From: Oxytricha trifallax
Lineage: Eukaryota > Ciliophora > Spirotrichea > Sporadotrichida > Oxytrichidae
Assembly (NCBI GenBank): GCA_000711775.1
Contig: ARYC01000056.1
Coordinates: forward strand, 242,961-306,960
Direction of reading: 5' to 3'
DNA: 64,000 nt
Position 1 is the stretch's first letter. Every line of letters starts with the position of its first letter. The position numbers and the translations under genes are program-made. Below the pieces are notes generated by a model that saw only the letters and a program-made list of their open reading frames with translations, did not search any database and was not told the DNA's origin. Positions 25,515 to 38,061 of the stretch are shown piece after piece.

Positions 25515-26167
25515 AACTTTAATCTTAATCTTTAACATTTTTTGCACTTTAATCACTTTAGCTTAAATTATCTAAGTCAAGCTGCTCATATTGATCGTCC
25601 TCTTCGTCTGAGTCGAAAATCATACCTTTTTATTATTTGTATGCCTTTGGAGCTAATGACTACACTTCAAATGGTAAATAAAAAATCAAAAAATTAACAA
25701 ACTTCTACTATCTCTTAATTCTAGTTTTCTAAGATTTAAGCATTTGGTTCTCTAATTTCTGATTTAATTTACTGTTGCTATTACTGCTATGAAACTTCAC
25801 TTTGAGATGACTAAGTTTTCCTTAGTTCTTATGTGCGACTCCCAATGGCAACACTCTTGCTATTATTGGGTCTATTTTTCTTTGAATAGGTATTTTTAAG
25901 TACAGGCAATTTTTCATCATCCAGTTCATCGAATCCCTCTCCCCCATCTTCTTCATCTAGATCTATGATTCCAAGATCTTCCTAGTTTATATCTATGTTT
26001 GATAGAGGATCTTAAGCAATTTTAGATTTATCCCCAGAACCAGAAATTTATAGAAGTTATTATTATTACTGCTGTAATTTATCTTTTTCCTCAAAATGCC
26101 TCTCGAAAATTAAGTAATCGCTGTCACCATTAACATTTGATTAGTTTTTGCTCTAAAAGCTATCCAT
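25492..26167 (-). CDS. Small acidic Gln-rich protein, function unknown
   Basis: ATG at 26167 gives MDSFQSKNQSNVNGDSDYLI, then poly-Gln, DLGIIDLDEEDGGEGFDELD, a second Gln run, a small IES near 25675-25705, and QQKGMIFDSDEEDDQYEQLD before TGA at 25494-25492. About 220 residues, disordered and acidic. The reading frame remains open upstream of this ATG, so it may be the C-terminal end of the gene to its right rather than a separate gene. The 3' end overlaps the convergent gene by 23 bp. Confidence 0.5.
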
Positions 26168-26279
26168 TAGATTTTAATTTCCTATAAAATTTGTTTTATA
26201 AAACACAAGAAACACAAAAATTATAACATTATTTTGATAAAGAAAGTTGAGTATCTATTCAGACAAGACTTACCATTTT

Positions 26280-29200
26280 TATTGTTTTCTAAGTAAAGAG
26301 AGTTAAGTCTATCCACTATTTTAAGGGATACACACATATAATATTAATCTAAGATCTTCATATAGTATTTATATATCTAACCCTTAAATTTTATCTTCAA
26401 AAATATCAATAGCATTATTTTGGTCACCCTCAAATCTTTAAGAATTAAGATCGATATATTCACTGCCCAAAGTATTTGAAATAATATAATTTATATTAAA
26501 GCGATATTGTTGTAATTGGTACCAACTTGATTCTTCTCAATCCAAAGGCTCTTTGGTGGTTTGTAGTCGTTTTTAAAGATAGCTATTAGACTTTTGATTT
26601 GATCCTCGCTGTAACAATCCACAAAGAAGTACTCGTCAGATCCCTCGTCAATTAGATGGTCATTTACTATCACTGTCTCGTCGCTGCTACTGCTTACTTA
26701 GTCTTCTTGGTTTCTTTGGGAATTCAATCTTTCTTGTTGGTTATGCCCGAGCTATGAACCTATCGTGCTTCTGATAGATTGGTTGGACTGCAAGTAATTT
26801 CTGAAAATGCTTTTTCTTTAATCTAAAATACTTGTCCTCGAAGTTAAACTATCAATTATTGCTTGAATCGTTATAAATTTGGAGCTATATTTTGAGAATC
26901 TTAATTATTGAACTTCTTACTTATAAATTAGGCTTTTATAGATTTCATTTAAATCTTTTGCTCTGAAGTTTGAATGTGTCTTAAATAGACAAATCATTTA
27001 TTCTCAATAGAATATTTCCTAGTTTGTTAAATCCTTTGCTAAAACAAATAAACAATTTTTCTTTTCAGAAATAAACTCAATTATATACCAAAAAATTTTA
27101 TTTATGTAATAGCTCCTATCCAATTTTAAATTCTTCAACACTTTCTGATTAATTAATTAGTACAGAATTCTATGCGTTTGAAATTTGACCTCCCTGATAA
27201 ATTTTATTTCTAATTTCTTAATTCCCAAGTAGATTGTGAGTTTTAAGCATAGTTTGGTATTTTAGTTGATACTTTTCAATCTCAATCTTGTTGAAATGTT
27301 TCACACTTTCTCTTGGAGCACATATTTAAATTAAAACTATGGCAGCATCTCTGATTGTGCTGTCCCAGTCTTCTTAGAGATTAAAAACTTGCTACCAGAG
27401 AGCCAGTGAAATAATACTAGAATTCTTTTTAAAATTGTGCAAGTTTTTATGCAGTTAATAGTGGTAAGCTTGAGTAAAATCATGTCCAAGTCCGCAAAAT
27501 TCTAAAATTAATAATTGTTTTATAAAAATGAACCAATGATGTTGAGACCTCCTGCTTTGGATTCTGAGTCTTTACTGAACAAGAGATTGTTGAGCAAGGG
27601 ATAAAGTAATTGCTTAACTTTATTTTAGAAAGCCTACTTATACTCAGAGATATCGATCTTTAATATTTGGCATATGATTCCATAAGAAATACTTTTGATA
27701 TTGCTCCAAGAACTTTGCACGAGAGAACTTTCAAGAAAATTCCAAATTTTTATTGCAAAGTCTAGCCTGCTGTGGAGATATTTCAGGTCAGTAGTTTCAA
27801 ACTTATACTAAATTAATACTTTCAAAAATTAAGTAAAAGGATAATCAGTTTTTTTTAGTATGATAAAAAAATTAATCAAACTCTTGATAAATGAAGCTTT
27901 GCCATTAACCAGCAGGTAGGTTTTATTATTAAGAAATCAATTGTTGATAAGTCTGCACATGATCAATTATAACCATTTGCTCTATATCTGGTATCTCGTA
28001 GTGATGAACTCTTGGTCTTTAATTGAAAATACTTTAGTTCATTGCCGCATAGTTATCAGCATTTATTTGACCTCCAGGTTATATTCGATTTCTTTATAAT
28101 GATAATTTAATCATCTAGTTTTGAAAAGTAGGCACAGGCATTAGATTAGTAAATAGATTGTCAAGCAAGACTAAAGTACTAAGCTAAATATTTCCATCTT
28201 AAGAGCTCTCAAATCGCTTAATATACTGTCTTATAAAAATTGCATGGAGTTAAATGATGATTAGTCTTTCCCTGTTTATGAGGTCGACTTCATCTTGAAT
28301 TATGTCATCGTTTAAATTTTCAATCATAAGCTCATCGTCAATATTGTTCTACTATTAATATCTCAATATTTACTGAGGCATTATTCCTTACAAATGCTGA
28401 GGAAATTGAATTTAGTTCTGGGATTAGCTAAACTGATTTCTTATATTTAAGCCTAAATTATTATTTGGGTGTTAGCTTGAAAGAAAAGAAGTCCTCGAAG
28501 ATTCTCTATTCAAATGTTAAGAATTTAAGAAATTTTATTGGTGGCCACCGCTACTCTGGCTTGTCTAATTATTATTAATAGGTCTCTGGAATGGCATATC
28601 ATTTTAATTAAATTGTGCGAAGTTTAAAATTGAACTTTAGTGCTCATAAATATTTTTAGGAGCACTATTAGCTAAGTAAAAGGTTGATAATGTGTCCAAA
28701 AATTCAAAAGCTACTTAATGTGTCCTGTCATTCATAAAGACTCTAATAATACTGTCTTTGAAATCATGCTTATTTATAACTTTTGTGAAAAGCTGAATGT
28801 TATTAAAATTTAACTATTTCAACAGTTAGTTTAAGAGAGTAAGTTTTTCGAAATGAAGCTCTAAGCAAACTTAATCTCTATATTTATCCCTGTTAGTGAG
28901 TTCCAGTATATTTTTTATAAGACTGACATCGATGAAATTATCCAAAAGAGTCTAGGTTAAGAGTAAGGTATTTCTGTTAGCTTGATTAAATTATCTAACT
29001 TCTGGAATTGCTTAGTTCTAGTTCTAAGTGGCTTAGTGAAACACTCTTTAACTTATAGGACTTTCTTGGTAGATCTGATTTGTGATTGGGACTGCTTAGA
29101 AGTTTTAGTTTCTTTAATTTCTTTGCTAGTAATTGTATTGATTATTGTTCTAATCTGTGTCAGAATTTTCTTCATCCTCATCAGCATACTCATTTAACAA

Positions 29201-30212
29201 TAAATTCTTAGGATAAGTATTACATGATATATAAAATGTATGTATTACTGTCTCTTTCATATTCATAATTATCAATGAAATCAGGCTGAATATGTTGTTG
29301 TTGCTATTACTGTTAAGTTGACTAATTCATTTACATCTAATTTTGTGAAATATTTTACCTTATTTCTTGCTATTGCTAATTAATAAGATTTTAGTTTTAA
29401 ATACTCTGATTAAGTCTATGAGTACTTGATGATATAATCAGCTAAATGAAATAAGAAGTAAGCCTCTTGTGAGCTTTGCTTCTCATTGTATATTTATCAC
29501 AAAGTGCTTCAATTATTCCCTAGACGTGATAATCTTTCAAATTGTCTTTCATTAATTCTAGTAGGCTTTCACACACTCCAAAAATCTCTTCATGTAAATT
29601 ATGAGGGATGCTTTTAGATACAGTAACTAAGAATGAGTCTAAGAATTTATTGCATTCTTTATTCTTTGTTTTAACAGTTTTTAAGTCTTGCAGAATGATT
29701 TACAAAAATTGAAGCATTTCAAGCTAAGGAGAGCTCGATTAACAAAATAGATTTACTTTTTCCAGTACTGGAAGTATGATTGTTACCAAATCAATATCGA
29801 TTTGATCATTTGGGAGTACACTCATTATTTTAGTTAGAGTTTTCCAAATCATTTTGAACATAGTAAGTCTCTCGAGTTTTTCCAAAGAAAAATCAAGCCA
29901 GAACAGGACTGGATTAAGAAGTACATATATCTCCAAGGTAGCAAGGCTTTTAGTTTTAGATTAAATGAGGCTTGGTTGAGTCTAATTTTTAGGAGTATTA
30001 TTCTCATTAGCGAGATTGGTTTTATCTCCAAGTCTTGAGTTGGTGATTCTTGTTTCTCTGCCACTCAATGATTATATTTAATGATTTGCTTGACTTAGCC
30101 GAGTTCCAAATAAATCATTAAGCTTGTCTTGTTAAGAAGTAGGAGACTATTAACCATCTGATTTGTTCTAAGGTAATGATTAAGTTAATAAGTCTATGAT
30201 ATCGAATACCAT
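26280..30212 (-). CDS. Large helical protein with Asn/Gln-rich linker, function unknown
   Basis: Likely start at 30212 (MVFDIIDLLTQSLPQNKSDG), followed by a Ser/Gln-rich leader and a helical region (LFWLDFSLEKLERLTMFKMI; NKFLDSFLVTVSKSIPHNLH; CESLLELMKDNLKDYHVQGI). A Gln/Asn-rich segment follows (about 29330-28980; DEDEENSDTDQNNNQYNYQQ). More helices follow (NILELTNRDKYRDQVCLELH; IDDELMIENLNDDIIQDEVD; KQLLYPLLNNLLFSKDSESK; DWDSTIRDAAIVLIQICAPR). It ends around 26480-26280 with DEYFFVDCYSEDQIKSLIAI and an acidic tail. The composition suggests stacked HEAT/ARM helices, but I cannot assign a family. Several IESs interrupt it and were not individually resolved; the C-terminal boundary is uncertain. 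Confidence 0.55.
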
Positions 30213-30430
30213 CGATTAAATAAAGAAAATTTTATATTGAATTGACGATGAAAATACTGTTAATAAAACTAACAACAATATTACCCATAAGGTAATTAAT
30301 AAATGCAAAATTAAAGCTCAAGCTAATGGCAATAGCAGTATGATGGTTTTCCCTAAATATGATTTAATTAAGTTAACTTAAAGATTCAAATTTCTTGCAA
30401 CTCTTGTAAAATGGACTAATATTTATGAAT

Positions 30431-32339
30431 TCATTAAATTAAGTTAATATTTACTAGATTTTGCTTTGTGATCTTAAAGTTACTTTTATTCTTAAATTAA
30501 TCTTGAAAGCCATTGACCAATCCGCTCTTAGTGCAAACATTTATTTCGAAGAAATCATCTTCCTTAACAAATGCTTTAGTTAGAAATATGTCATTTTTAA
30601 TAGTCTTTTACTCGATCTGATTTTATTTTAGAAGCTTGAAAATTTAATGTTGCAGAATATATTTCCTAAGTCTTAATATTTTCCTAAAATTAAGCTTCTT
30701 TGTTTTGCTCCACTGTGAATACTTTTTAAGTTCTGTGAATATTTTCTTTAATTTCAGTTTGTTCAAAATGTACTACACTTCTTGTAACTTTTAATCTTAT
30801 ATTTCAACTCTATCCTGCAACTTTCTCATGAAATCATAATATATGTTAAGTTTTCTCGCTCTTCTTACTTTGTTATACTTAACAAACATTTTCCAAACTT
30901 GCAAGACATGATCTTTCTTCTGCAACTTGAATTCTTATTTCACTCTGTTTAACCACTATTTCTCAATATAAATAATTTTTCTCATTTTTCTAATAAGAAT
31001 TTTCTTAAAGACAGCTAGTCTTTACTTTCTAAATTGATAAGCTTTTTACACTTTCAGTCTGTACTATTTTATATTATAGAGTGCAAGTTTGAAGTTTTTG
31101 ATTGTTTAAGACATTAAATTAACTTAAGATCGGGCTTTGCATTTTTCTTCAATTTGGTATATGAAAGTATTATAATCTAAGAATTTTTAAAAACCGAGGA
31201 CTAAGTCTCTGCTTTATTGACCAAGAAAACTATTTTCAACTGCTTGTTGGAAGATATTGATGTTTTGAAAGCTAATAAAAAATAAATTCAAGCAATAATT
31301 TGATTTGATATAATAGGTACTTTTTAAAATAGCTGTACTTGTTTAAAGATTTAACAGGATTCATAGAGCTAGTAGGAGAATAAACTGATTGTCTACTTTT
31401 CAAAGTTTCAAAAGCTTTCTAACTCAAACTTAGCATTAGCCTGCTATTCTAAGGGGAATTTATCACAGTTTATGGATTTGATTAAATTCTTAAGTAATCT
31501 AAATTGTTTTCGACGTGACTATCTTTCAGGTCCTACAATTTATCTGTCATTCTAGATCCCATGAGTTAATTAAGCTTGAATTATGGAGAAGTCCTATTTT
31601 AAGGTGAAGAATTTGAGCTATTTAATTTCCCGAGGGATTAATTATTAGGAGAATTTGAATGCTGTCCCCGAGACTATAATTCTGTAATTGAACTTTTAAT
31701 TTGTCTATCTAGCTTATTATGAGCTAAGATATTCTCGAACATTTTACCAGTAGGAATTGTAGAGTTTTCTTGTTTAGGGCTTAAAACTCTTTAATTAATT
31801 GAACTTTACCCACTAAATATATTGATCTCACTTTCATTTACTTTGCCAAAACTGGCATTCTTATTTAAGTTTTAAATGTTAAAGCTTTGCCCTATACCCT
31901 CTTGAAAGATCTTGCTTGTAATTTTGCTTTTCATAGAATCGGCAATAGTTAAAGAAAGTTCTCTTTCTTTTGAAAACTTGTCAAGTTAATTTTCAAGATT
32001 TTGACGCTTGACTTTTATTGAATCGAGGTTTTTCGCTTCATAGATTTAAAAAGTTACAGATTTTTTCATTCTCTGCCTTGAACCTGAGCTCTAGGTGTTT
32101 AAACGTCCAGCACCGTTTTAGCTTAAATTTTCATCAACTTCATAGGAATTAAGAGTTTCATGCTTTAATTTTGGCTAAGGCATTTAACTTTAAAAGGGGT
32201 TTAGAGGCGGCAGAGAAAATGCATTTGTATTTTAAAGAGAGCTTGTTGATTATATTGAGTTTGTTTTTACTAAGATATTTTTATCCAAAGTCTTCTCAAA
32301 ATTTGATCTCAACTATTCGTAGTAGTCTTTCTTATTCAT
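30431..32339 (-). CDS. Basic helical protein with Sfi1/IQ-like repeats
   Basis: Start ATG 32339 (MNKKDYYEQLRSNFEKTLDK). The N-terminal 350 or so residues are Ser/Asn-rich and low-complexity (SGSRQRMKKSVTF, LDSIKVKRQNLENQLDKFSK). The C-terminal half (about 31140-30480) is strongly basic and helical with regularly spaced Trp/aromatic plus Arg/Lys (VQKAYQFRKQRLAVFKKILI; KDHVLQVWKMFVKYNKVRRA; RKLNIYYDFMRKLQDRVEIQ; YSQWSKTKKLNFRKILRLRK). This resembles the centrin-binding repeats of Sfi1 or multiple IQ motifs, which would fit a basal-body protein in a ciliate; that function is inference. It ends with TGA at 30433-30431. At least one IES lies near 31500-31250. Confidence 0.55.
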
Positions 32340-32438
32340 ATTTATATTTAAATTTTATAAACAAATTTAAAACCTATATTAACATCTTTGACCTATTAAT
32401 TTAATGACAATAATTAAGCCATAAATATAAATACAAAC

Positions 32439-33533
32439 ATGGAAAACTCTGAATCACAATAACAACAATAGCAAAGCCAATCTCAATAAGAGTTGAATAT
32501 CTAGATCAACTTGGATAAGTACAGATAATAATAAATAAAATAAGCTCAGCAGTTAAAAGCCTAACAATAGGCTCAAAGTTAACAGAGCTAAGAAACTCCT
32601 GAGTAATTATAACAGCAAATACCATAATCAAAATAAGCATAGTAATAGAAAGCTCCGAAGCATCACCCTGGTTTTAGACCACCCTCTGTAAATGACGAAG
32701 AAGCTTAACAAAAATACGCTCAGAAAATGGTGCTCACAGAGGAACAAAAGAGACATTATGCAGAATAAGACAAGCTTATCGGTGAAAAGTTTTAAGCACT
32801 CTCTCGACCTAATTTCACTTACCTTGATATCTTTGAATAAGAAATGAAAGAGAGAAAGTAGGCTTCAGATGAATTTTATCTGGAAAAGAAGCAGCAAGAT
32901 AGTGACTATGAATAAAACAAACCAGCTATGTTTAGAAAGTCAGCTATTAGAAACGAGGCAATGTATGATTAAATTGCCACAACTCAAGAGGAGAAGCTTA
33001 AGCAAAAACCTTGGAAAGAGCAAGAATTTGAGGCTTGGAAAAAATTACAAGAGCAAACCAAAATGGACTTCGACCCAGACGAAAAGTCACAAGATGAACT
33101 TAGAGAATTTTTCAAAATTTCTAAGGAGAAGAACGCATTAGATCACATGAACTCTTAAGTCTTCGAGTATCTCTACGAACGAATGAAAGAAAGATAAATT
33201 AAGTTCTATGCTTTCCTTAACAAGGAGTTTAACATCATGAATTTTAAAAGTGCTAGATGTAGTATGTATTGCTTTGAGAGTATTGATAAGAGCGTTTCTG
33301 AAGTAAACGACTGCTTAAAGCTGTGCAGAGAAGGAATTTAAGGCTGTAAATAATTTGCTCATAATCTCTAGAAGAAAGCAGAGGTAGAAGTTGAGACTTG
33401 CTAAAACGAGGCAAAAGAAATGAAAAAACTTACAGATCCAATATTCCATTGGATTTCTTGCTATGAAAAGCTTATTCTTAGATTTGATTCTATGGAGGAA
33501 GACATCAAGCACGAATTTAGCAATTTCATATGA
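32439..33533 (+). CDS. FAM136A-like (DUF842) CX3C protein with Gln-rich N-terminus, no IES
   Basis: One uninterrupted frame from ATG 32439 to TGA 33531-33533, 364 residues, when TAA/TAG are Gln. The N-terminal 70 residues are mostly Gln encoded by TAA/TAG/CAA. The middle is charged and helical (KQKPWKEQEFEAWKKLQEQT). The C-terminus carries CX3C pairs: RCSMYCFESIDKSVSEVNDC, CLKLCREGIQGC, and further Cys at VETCQNE and ISCYEKL. Paired CX3C motifs with this spacing match FAM136A/DUF842, a mitochondrial intermembrane-space family normally about 140 residues long, so this protein is an N-terminally extended member. It converges on a small Tim gene with similar cysteine chemistry. Family moderate, gene model strong. 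Confidence 0.75.
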
Positions 33534-33705
33534 GTTTGTATTTAATTAAAAGACAACTAATGCACTTAAATTATAAAATAAGATTATTAACTTTAAATAA
33601 TGAATGATGATTTATGATCTTTTGTTAATGTTTAACTTAAAGAATCATTTGCCATCAATATATGCTTCAACTTTCAGAGAAAAGTTGAAAATTTGTTCCT
33701 TTCTC

Positions 33706-34160
33706 TCAGATTTGTCTGGCACTGAAAATGTCAATACCTCTGGCTTCAAGATCTTTCATGTTAGCCTCGAAAATGCCTGATTCTTGCTGATAGCTCTTCA
33801 GAGCATTAGCATACTTTGTGAAGCAAGTGTTAATGCAATTTTTCTCATCGTTTGAGAGCTCAGATCCTAACTTGAATGAAACGCATTGAGTAGCGCAATA
33901 TTTGTGTTGTCTTGCGAAAATGGTGTTTATTGTCCACTTGTTATACTCTGCTTATTCAGCTGCGTTCAATTATTTTATTTAATTAATATTAAATAAAATT
34001 AAACTAAACTAAAAATTAATTGAAGAATTTTACAATAAGTGATCTGGTTTATATTTAAAGTATAAAATATTTAAGAGAAGTTCAAATGAATTTCACCAAG
34101 TAACTATGGAACAATAGCTGAAAATGGATCTTATCTGTTTTCTTGTCCTGGTTGTCTCAT
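33706..34160 (-). CDS. Small Tim (Tim8/9/10/13-type) mitochondrial chaperone, one IES
   Basis: Hexameric intermembrane-space chaperones carry hydrophobic precursors to the TIM complexes. Start 34160 (MRQPGQENRQDPFSAIVPQL); after IES removal the protein continues GEIHLNAAEQAEYNKWTINT. The twin CX3C motif is clear: CATQC, 15 residues, CINTC. The C-terminus is MKDLEARGIDIFSARQI-TGA (33708-33706). The predicted 112 residues are near the usual 80-100. No presequence, as expected for this family. Which small Tim cannot be told. Confidence 0.88.
33970..34085. other. IES in small Tim gene, pointer GTTCAA
   Basis: GTTCAA at 33964-33969 and 34080-34085 (TTGAAC on the coding strand). Deleting 116 bp joins GEIHLN to AAEQAEYNKW in frame. 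Confidence 0.8.
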
Positions 34161-34405
34161 ATTTTACTATTAATATTATTGTAAATTAATTATATAATCC
34201 ATTCTTTGAAATCTCTATCAATTACTTTTCAACATTGAATTTATGAATTTTATTTTAATAAACAGTTCGATATAGGATATATGAATTTAATAGTCTTTTA
34301 TTTTTCCTAACGGGATAGTTGCTTAAAATTATCGATTTTAATAGATTTAGATAGATGTTCTATATTGTTAGAAGAAGAGATTAATTTAATTAGCTCCTCA
34401 AGTTA

Positions 34406-36183
34406 TCAGTCGTGAACGTGAGATGGGGGGAGGTTCTTTACTATTTTACTGGGTCTGCCCAAAAACATTTCTTTGTGCTTAACGTACATTTCCAATCTAG
34501 TCAAACCGTAATCCATATAGAATTCTTGGCATTCAGCTGAATAAAAGTAAATCAATATACTATGCTTTAAGATAATAGTATCATATAGAATTTTTATTCT
34601 TTTTATATTTCATCAAGTCATCTATTGGCATCATTATCATGCTCCAAAAGGCCCATTACAAATCAGACATCAGCATGCACTTTAATACTTAGTCTCTTAG
34701 TATGGGTACTTCTTAGTCTAAGAATTCTTATTGCTTGTCTTTATATTAGAAATCTACTTCGTTTTTACATTTGATCTAAAACAGTTTCTTAGCATAAACC
34801 TATAAATAGTAACTTATAGAGAATTTTTTACTAGGAAATAAATTTAGTAAGTGAGGTATTTATTAACTTCCCCTTCCTCCCAAAGTTAGTCAAAGTACTC
34901 TAGGTAATATCTGAATTTTGGATGGACTGGATGGGTGTAATCTAAACTAACTTCGTTTAAGTAGGATGCAATATCATATCCTCTGAAGTTCAAAGATGAG
35001 TATTCGAAGTCAATCAATACAAACTGTGTCTTATTCTTGTTCCATGCCATGATATTAAATTTATTTAATTATAAAGGAATTAAACTAATAAATTTATCAA
35101 AATTTAATAAATCTCATGTTTAGAAAATCTTAAATTATAAAAAAAATGTTTTACTCTTTACATAGGTATATTGGTGATGTTTTAAGAATCATAATAAGTT
35201 AATAAATAAATTTAAGCTACTTTGTATTTGAAAAGTTTTTTGAAATGTTTTATTAATTATAAAAACTTAGTTTAATTTAATCCTTACAATAGTTTTTACT
35301 TCAGGTTATTTAGATCCTTACTATATAAATATTATTTCTTTTTTATTCATCAAGCTTAAACGAAATTCATAAGTTTAATATGATTGTATTTTATGAGTAA
35401 ATTATTTAAATGATGTTATTCTCTTAAATGTCATTGTGAGTAAACACGATTTCTTATTAGACTGGGAATAAACTTTCATATTCCTATATAAATGCATCTT
35501 TATCTCTGACGATCTCTTCATAAAGTTAAAAAATTTCATGAGCTCTGGGGAACCCAGTGAAGTCAGTGTTCTGCAAAACTGGTCTCACTTCGTTCATGTA
35601 CCTATTGAACCACCCTTTCTCTCTGTCATAGATTAAGTCTGTTGAAAAATTTTGAGATGGTTCCTTCAAGTCCCTTATTAAACTGTTTAAAGTGGGATCA
35701 TAATTCGTCTCACAAATTAATTCCATGGCCTTTTTAGCAACAAATGGATTCCTCAATTCAAGAGTGGTAAGAGGTCTGCCGTCGATGTATTCCTCAACTC
35801 TCCAAAATAAAAAACATTTTATGTTTATTATACTCTATACTGTTCAGTATGTTCGATCTCTTTAGGTCCCCAGCCTCTTTCTCCCATCAACTTAAAGATG
35901 GATGCCTCTGTCTTGAAATCAGCTGCTTTAGATTCGAAGAACCTAATTACTATTTTCTCTGTTGGATAAAGTTTGGGTGAGATTGCATAAGTGACGTTTG
36001 ACATTCCACTTATGTTCAAGCAATCAAGTTATTATACAATTAACTAAATGGTGCATACTGAGATTTGGATAATATTCATATTCTTTAAAGTTCGTCTAAG
36101 GATTCAAAATCTCGCTTCAAATGTTTTCTTGCCAAAGCTAACAAAGTTTGATCGCGTGTCTGTTATGGTAAATCTGATTGCAT
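34406..36183 (-). CDS. Choline/ethanolamine kinase, at least three IESs
   Basis: ATP-dependent phosphorylation of choline or ethanolamine, the first step of the Kennedy pathway. Start 36183 (MQSDLPQQTRDQTLLALARK). After an IES the protein reads NISGMSNVTYAIS, then IVIRFF and ESKAADFKTEASIFKLMGER, then VEEYIDGRPLTTLEL. The Brenner motif HNDIQENNIMAWN and the choline-kinase motif IDFEYSSLNFRGYDIASYLN are intact, followed by LQWAFWSMIMMPIDDL. It ends KIVKNLPPSHVHD-TGA (34408-34406). IESs with clear pointers are at 35055-35414 and 35802-35836; another lies at about 36000-36090 and probably one at about 34550-34600 or 34800-34870. Choline versus ethanolamine specificity cannot be told. Confidence 0.88.
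35055..35414. other. IES in choline kinase, pointer ATGAT
   Basis: ATGAT at 35050-35054 and 35410-35414. Deletion of 360 bp joins HNDIQENNIM to AWNKNKTQF in frame, inside the catalytic core. Confidence 0.8.
35802..35836. other. IES in choline kinase, pointer ACTCT
   Basis: ACTCT at 35797-35801 and 35832-35836. Deletion of 35 bp joins EHTEQYR to VEEYIDGRP in frame. Confidence 0.8.
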
Positions 36184-36886
36184 TATTTATTATCAAACAA
36201 CAATAATTTAAATTATTCTATATGATTTCGTATTTTTCATTATATTTAACTTGTTAATATTATTACAAGAAACAACAAATTTTGGAAATTTATGTAAATA
36301 TCTTATTTAATTATTTCAATAAAATGATATTGATCAATTAAACTCCTTTACAAATAATAGAAAAACTTAAATAAGATTTATTTATCTTCATCATTTCTTG
36401 TATTGAAATCTACCAGAAAATTAACTGATTATATAAATTTTTCTAAAAGATTTGTAGAACAGCATTAATGATATTTCTTGTTGAGATAGAGATTATGTAA
36501 ATATTTAATATGATGTATTAGACCGTAATATAATTTCGGATGATTTTGCACAAAACCTATCATTATACATACACCTTAAGAGGAATTTTATTTTTCAATT
36601 CTATTCTTTACCTAACGCTCTATTTTAACCATATAAAAAATAAATAATCTAAAAAATTGAAAAGGACAAAATTATAATAGAGTTAATTGTTAATTTCAAT
36701 TAGATAGTCAATATTTGATGATTATTTTATGCATAGTTTTTTATATAAAAAATAAGTGGCTAAAATATTTTGACTGAAGTAATAGGGTGAAAAAACTTGG
36801 ATGCTCTATAAAAATGATATTCAAGCCTCTTTAACAGAGTGTTGCCCCTAAAATATTTACAAAAATCTAGTTAATTTATAAATCAT
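36184..36886. other. AT-rich spacer upstream of TBE-A
   Basis: No coding sequence recognised. It contains the 5' flank of the mitochondrial carrier gene whose start codon is separated from it by TBE-A. Confidence 0.5.
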
Positions 36887-36991
36887 AATCAAAACCCCAA
36901 AACCCCTTAGTGAGGTTTATAAGTGCTTTGATTTGTAGGGTATAGTTGGGGTCTTATTGGGGTTAGTAGAGAAATTAGGCCAATTTGCAAA

Positions 36992-38055
36992 ATGAGAAAT
37001 AGAAATTAGCGAAATTTAGGGTCTATTTATGATGAGTAATATTTAGATTTACTGCTTAAGCTTAGGTATGGTACAAGTATTAATATAGACTAAGTCAAAC
37101 CAGTAATGAATTATGCTGCTATAGCAAAGCTCCTGCGCAAGAGTGCCTCAACAGTTAGGTATCATTGCTTGTTGGCTGTTTAGCATTATAATTCAGGCAC
37201 TTGAAAGCATCCTGCAAGAAAATAAAAGTTCTCACAGACCATATTGACTACCTCTGCGACTCGAAGACTTTAAAGTATTGGGCACACTTTCCACTAGACT
37301 ACCGAGCTGTGATGTTTCATCGAAAGTTTCCTGACATGCGTATCTCTCCTTAAACTATAGCAAACATTTATAGAAGAAATGGTATTACTTTCAAGAAGGT
37401 CAACAGAGTGAAGAGAGTGATTGATTTTACAGTGCCATTTTATAGTAATAATTTAAACTATATATATGATTAAATGCAGAGAGCTATTACTAATAACATC
37501 AAGTTCATACACGCTGATGAAGCTGTGTTTACCTTCAACACCTTTATTAATAAGTCTTGGTATAAGAAGTATGATAATATAGAAGTCTACGATTAGAAAG
37601 TAAAGGTTGTAACCCATGCAATTTTAGCAAGTATTAGTGAAAACTCTGGCTTAGAAAGTAATGTTATTCATCCTCGCTCTATTAAGCGAGAGTAGCACAT
37701 AGAGTTCCTACATAAGCTGAGAGATAAATACAACGATTAAGAGATCATCCTGTTTGTAGACAACCTCTCAGTTCATAAGACTAAGGAGTCTAAGAAAGCT
37801 TATGAAGAGTTAAACATTACTCCTGTATACAACGTTACTTATAGCCCATAATTTAATGGAATTGAATTCTACTGGAGTTAAATCAAGACTCACTACAAGA
37901 AGCTGCTGCTATATCATCTTATGCATGACTTGCCCATCGATACAGTAGACTTAATTCAAACCAGCTGTAAGAGAGTGAGCGTAGAAAAGACAACAGTCTG
38001 TGCGAGAGAAGGAAGAATGAATGTTTATAAATAAGTATTAGATATAAATGAATGA
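36992..38055 (+). pseudogene. TBE-A transposase (42-kDa type), frame-disrupted
   Basis: DDE transposase of the IS630/Tc1-mariner superfamily. From ATG 36992 the frame runs GSIYDEQYLDLLLKLRYGTS and NYAAIAKLLRKSASTVRYHC, then breaks: relative to TBE-B an extra stretch (TTGGCTGT-like) at about 37167-37180 shifts the frame, and TGA follows at 37202-37204. The correct frame resumes at about 37183 and continues intact: YWAHFPLDYRAVMFHRKFPD, FIHADEAVFTF (Asp 1), LFVDNLSVHKTK (Asp 2), SPQFNGIEFYW (Glu). It ends QVLDINE-TGA at 38053-38055. Confidence 0.85.
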
Positions 38056-38061
38056 ATAAGT

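Noticed and set aside
30196-30471. Plus-strand Lys/Asn-rich reading frame
   Set aside because: It carries an in-frame TGA at 30238-30240 and lies in the gap between two minus-strand genes (one ending 30431, the next starting 30212); the composition is that of AT-rich non-coding DNA.
36890-36910. C4A4 repeats as real chromosome ends
   Set aside because: They occur as paired inverted termini with ANT duplications and transposon genes between, so they are TBE ends, not telomeres of somatic chromosomes.
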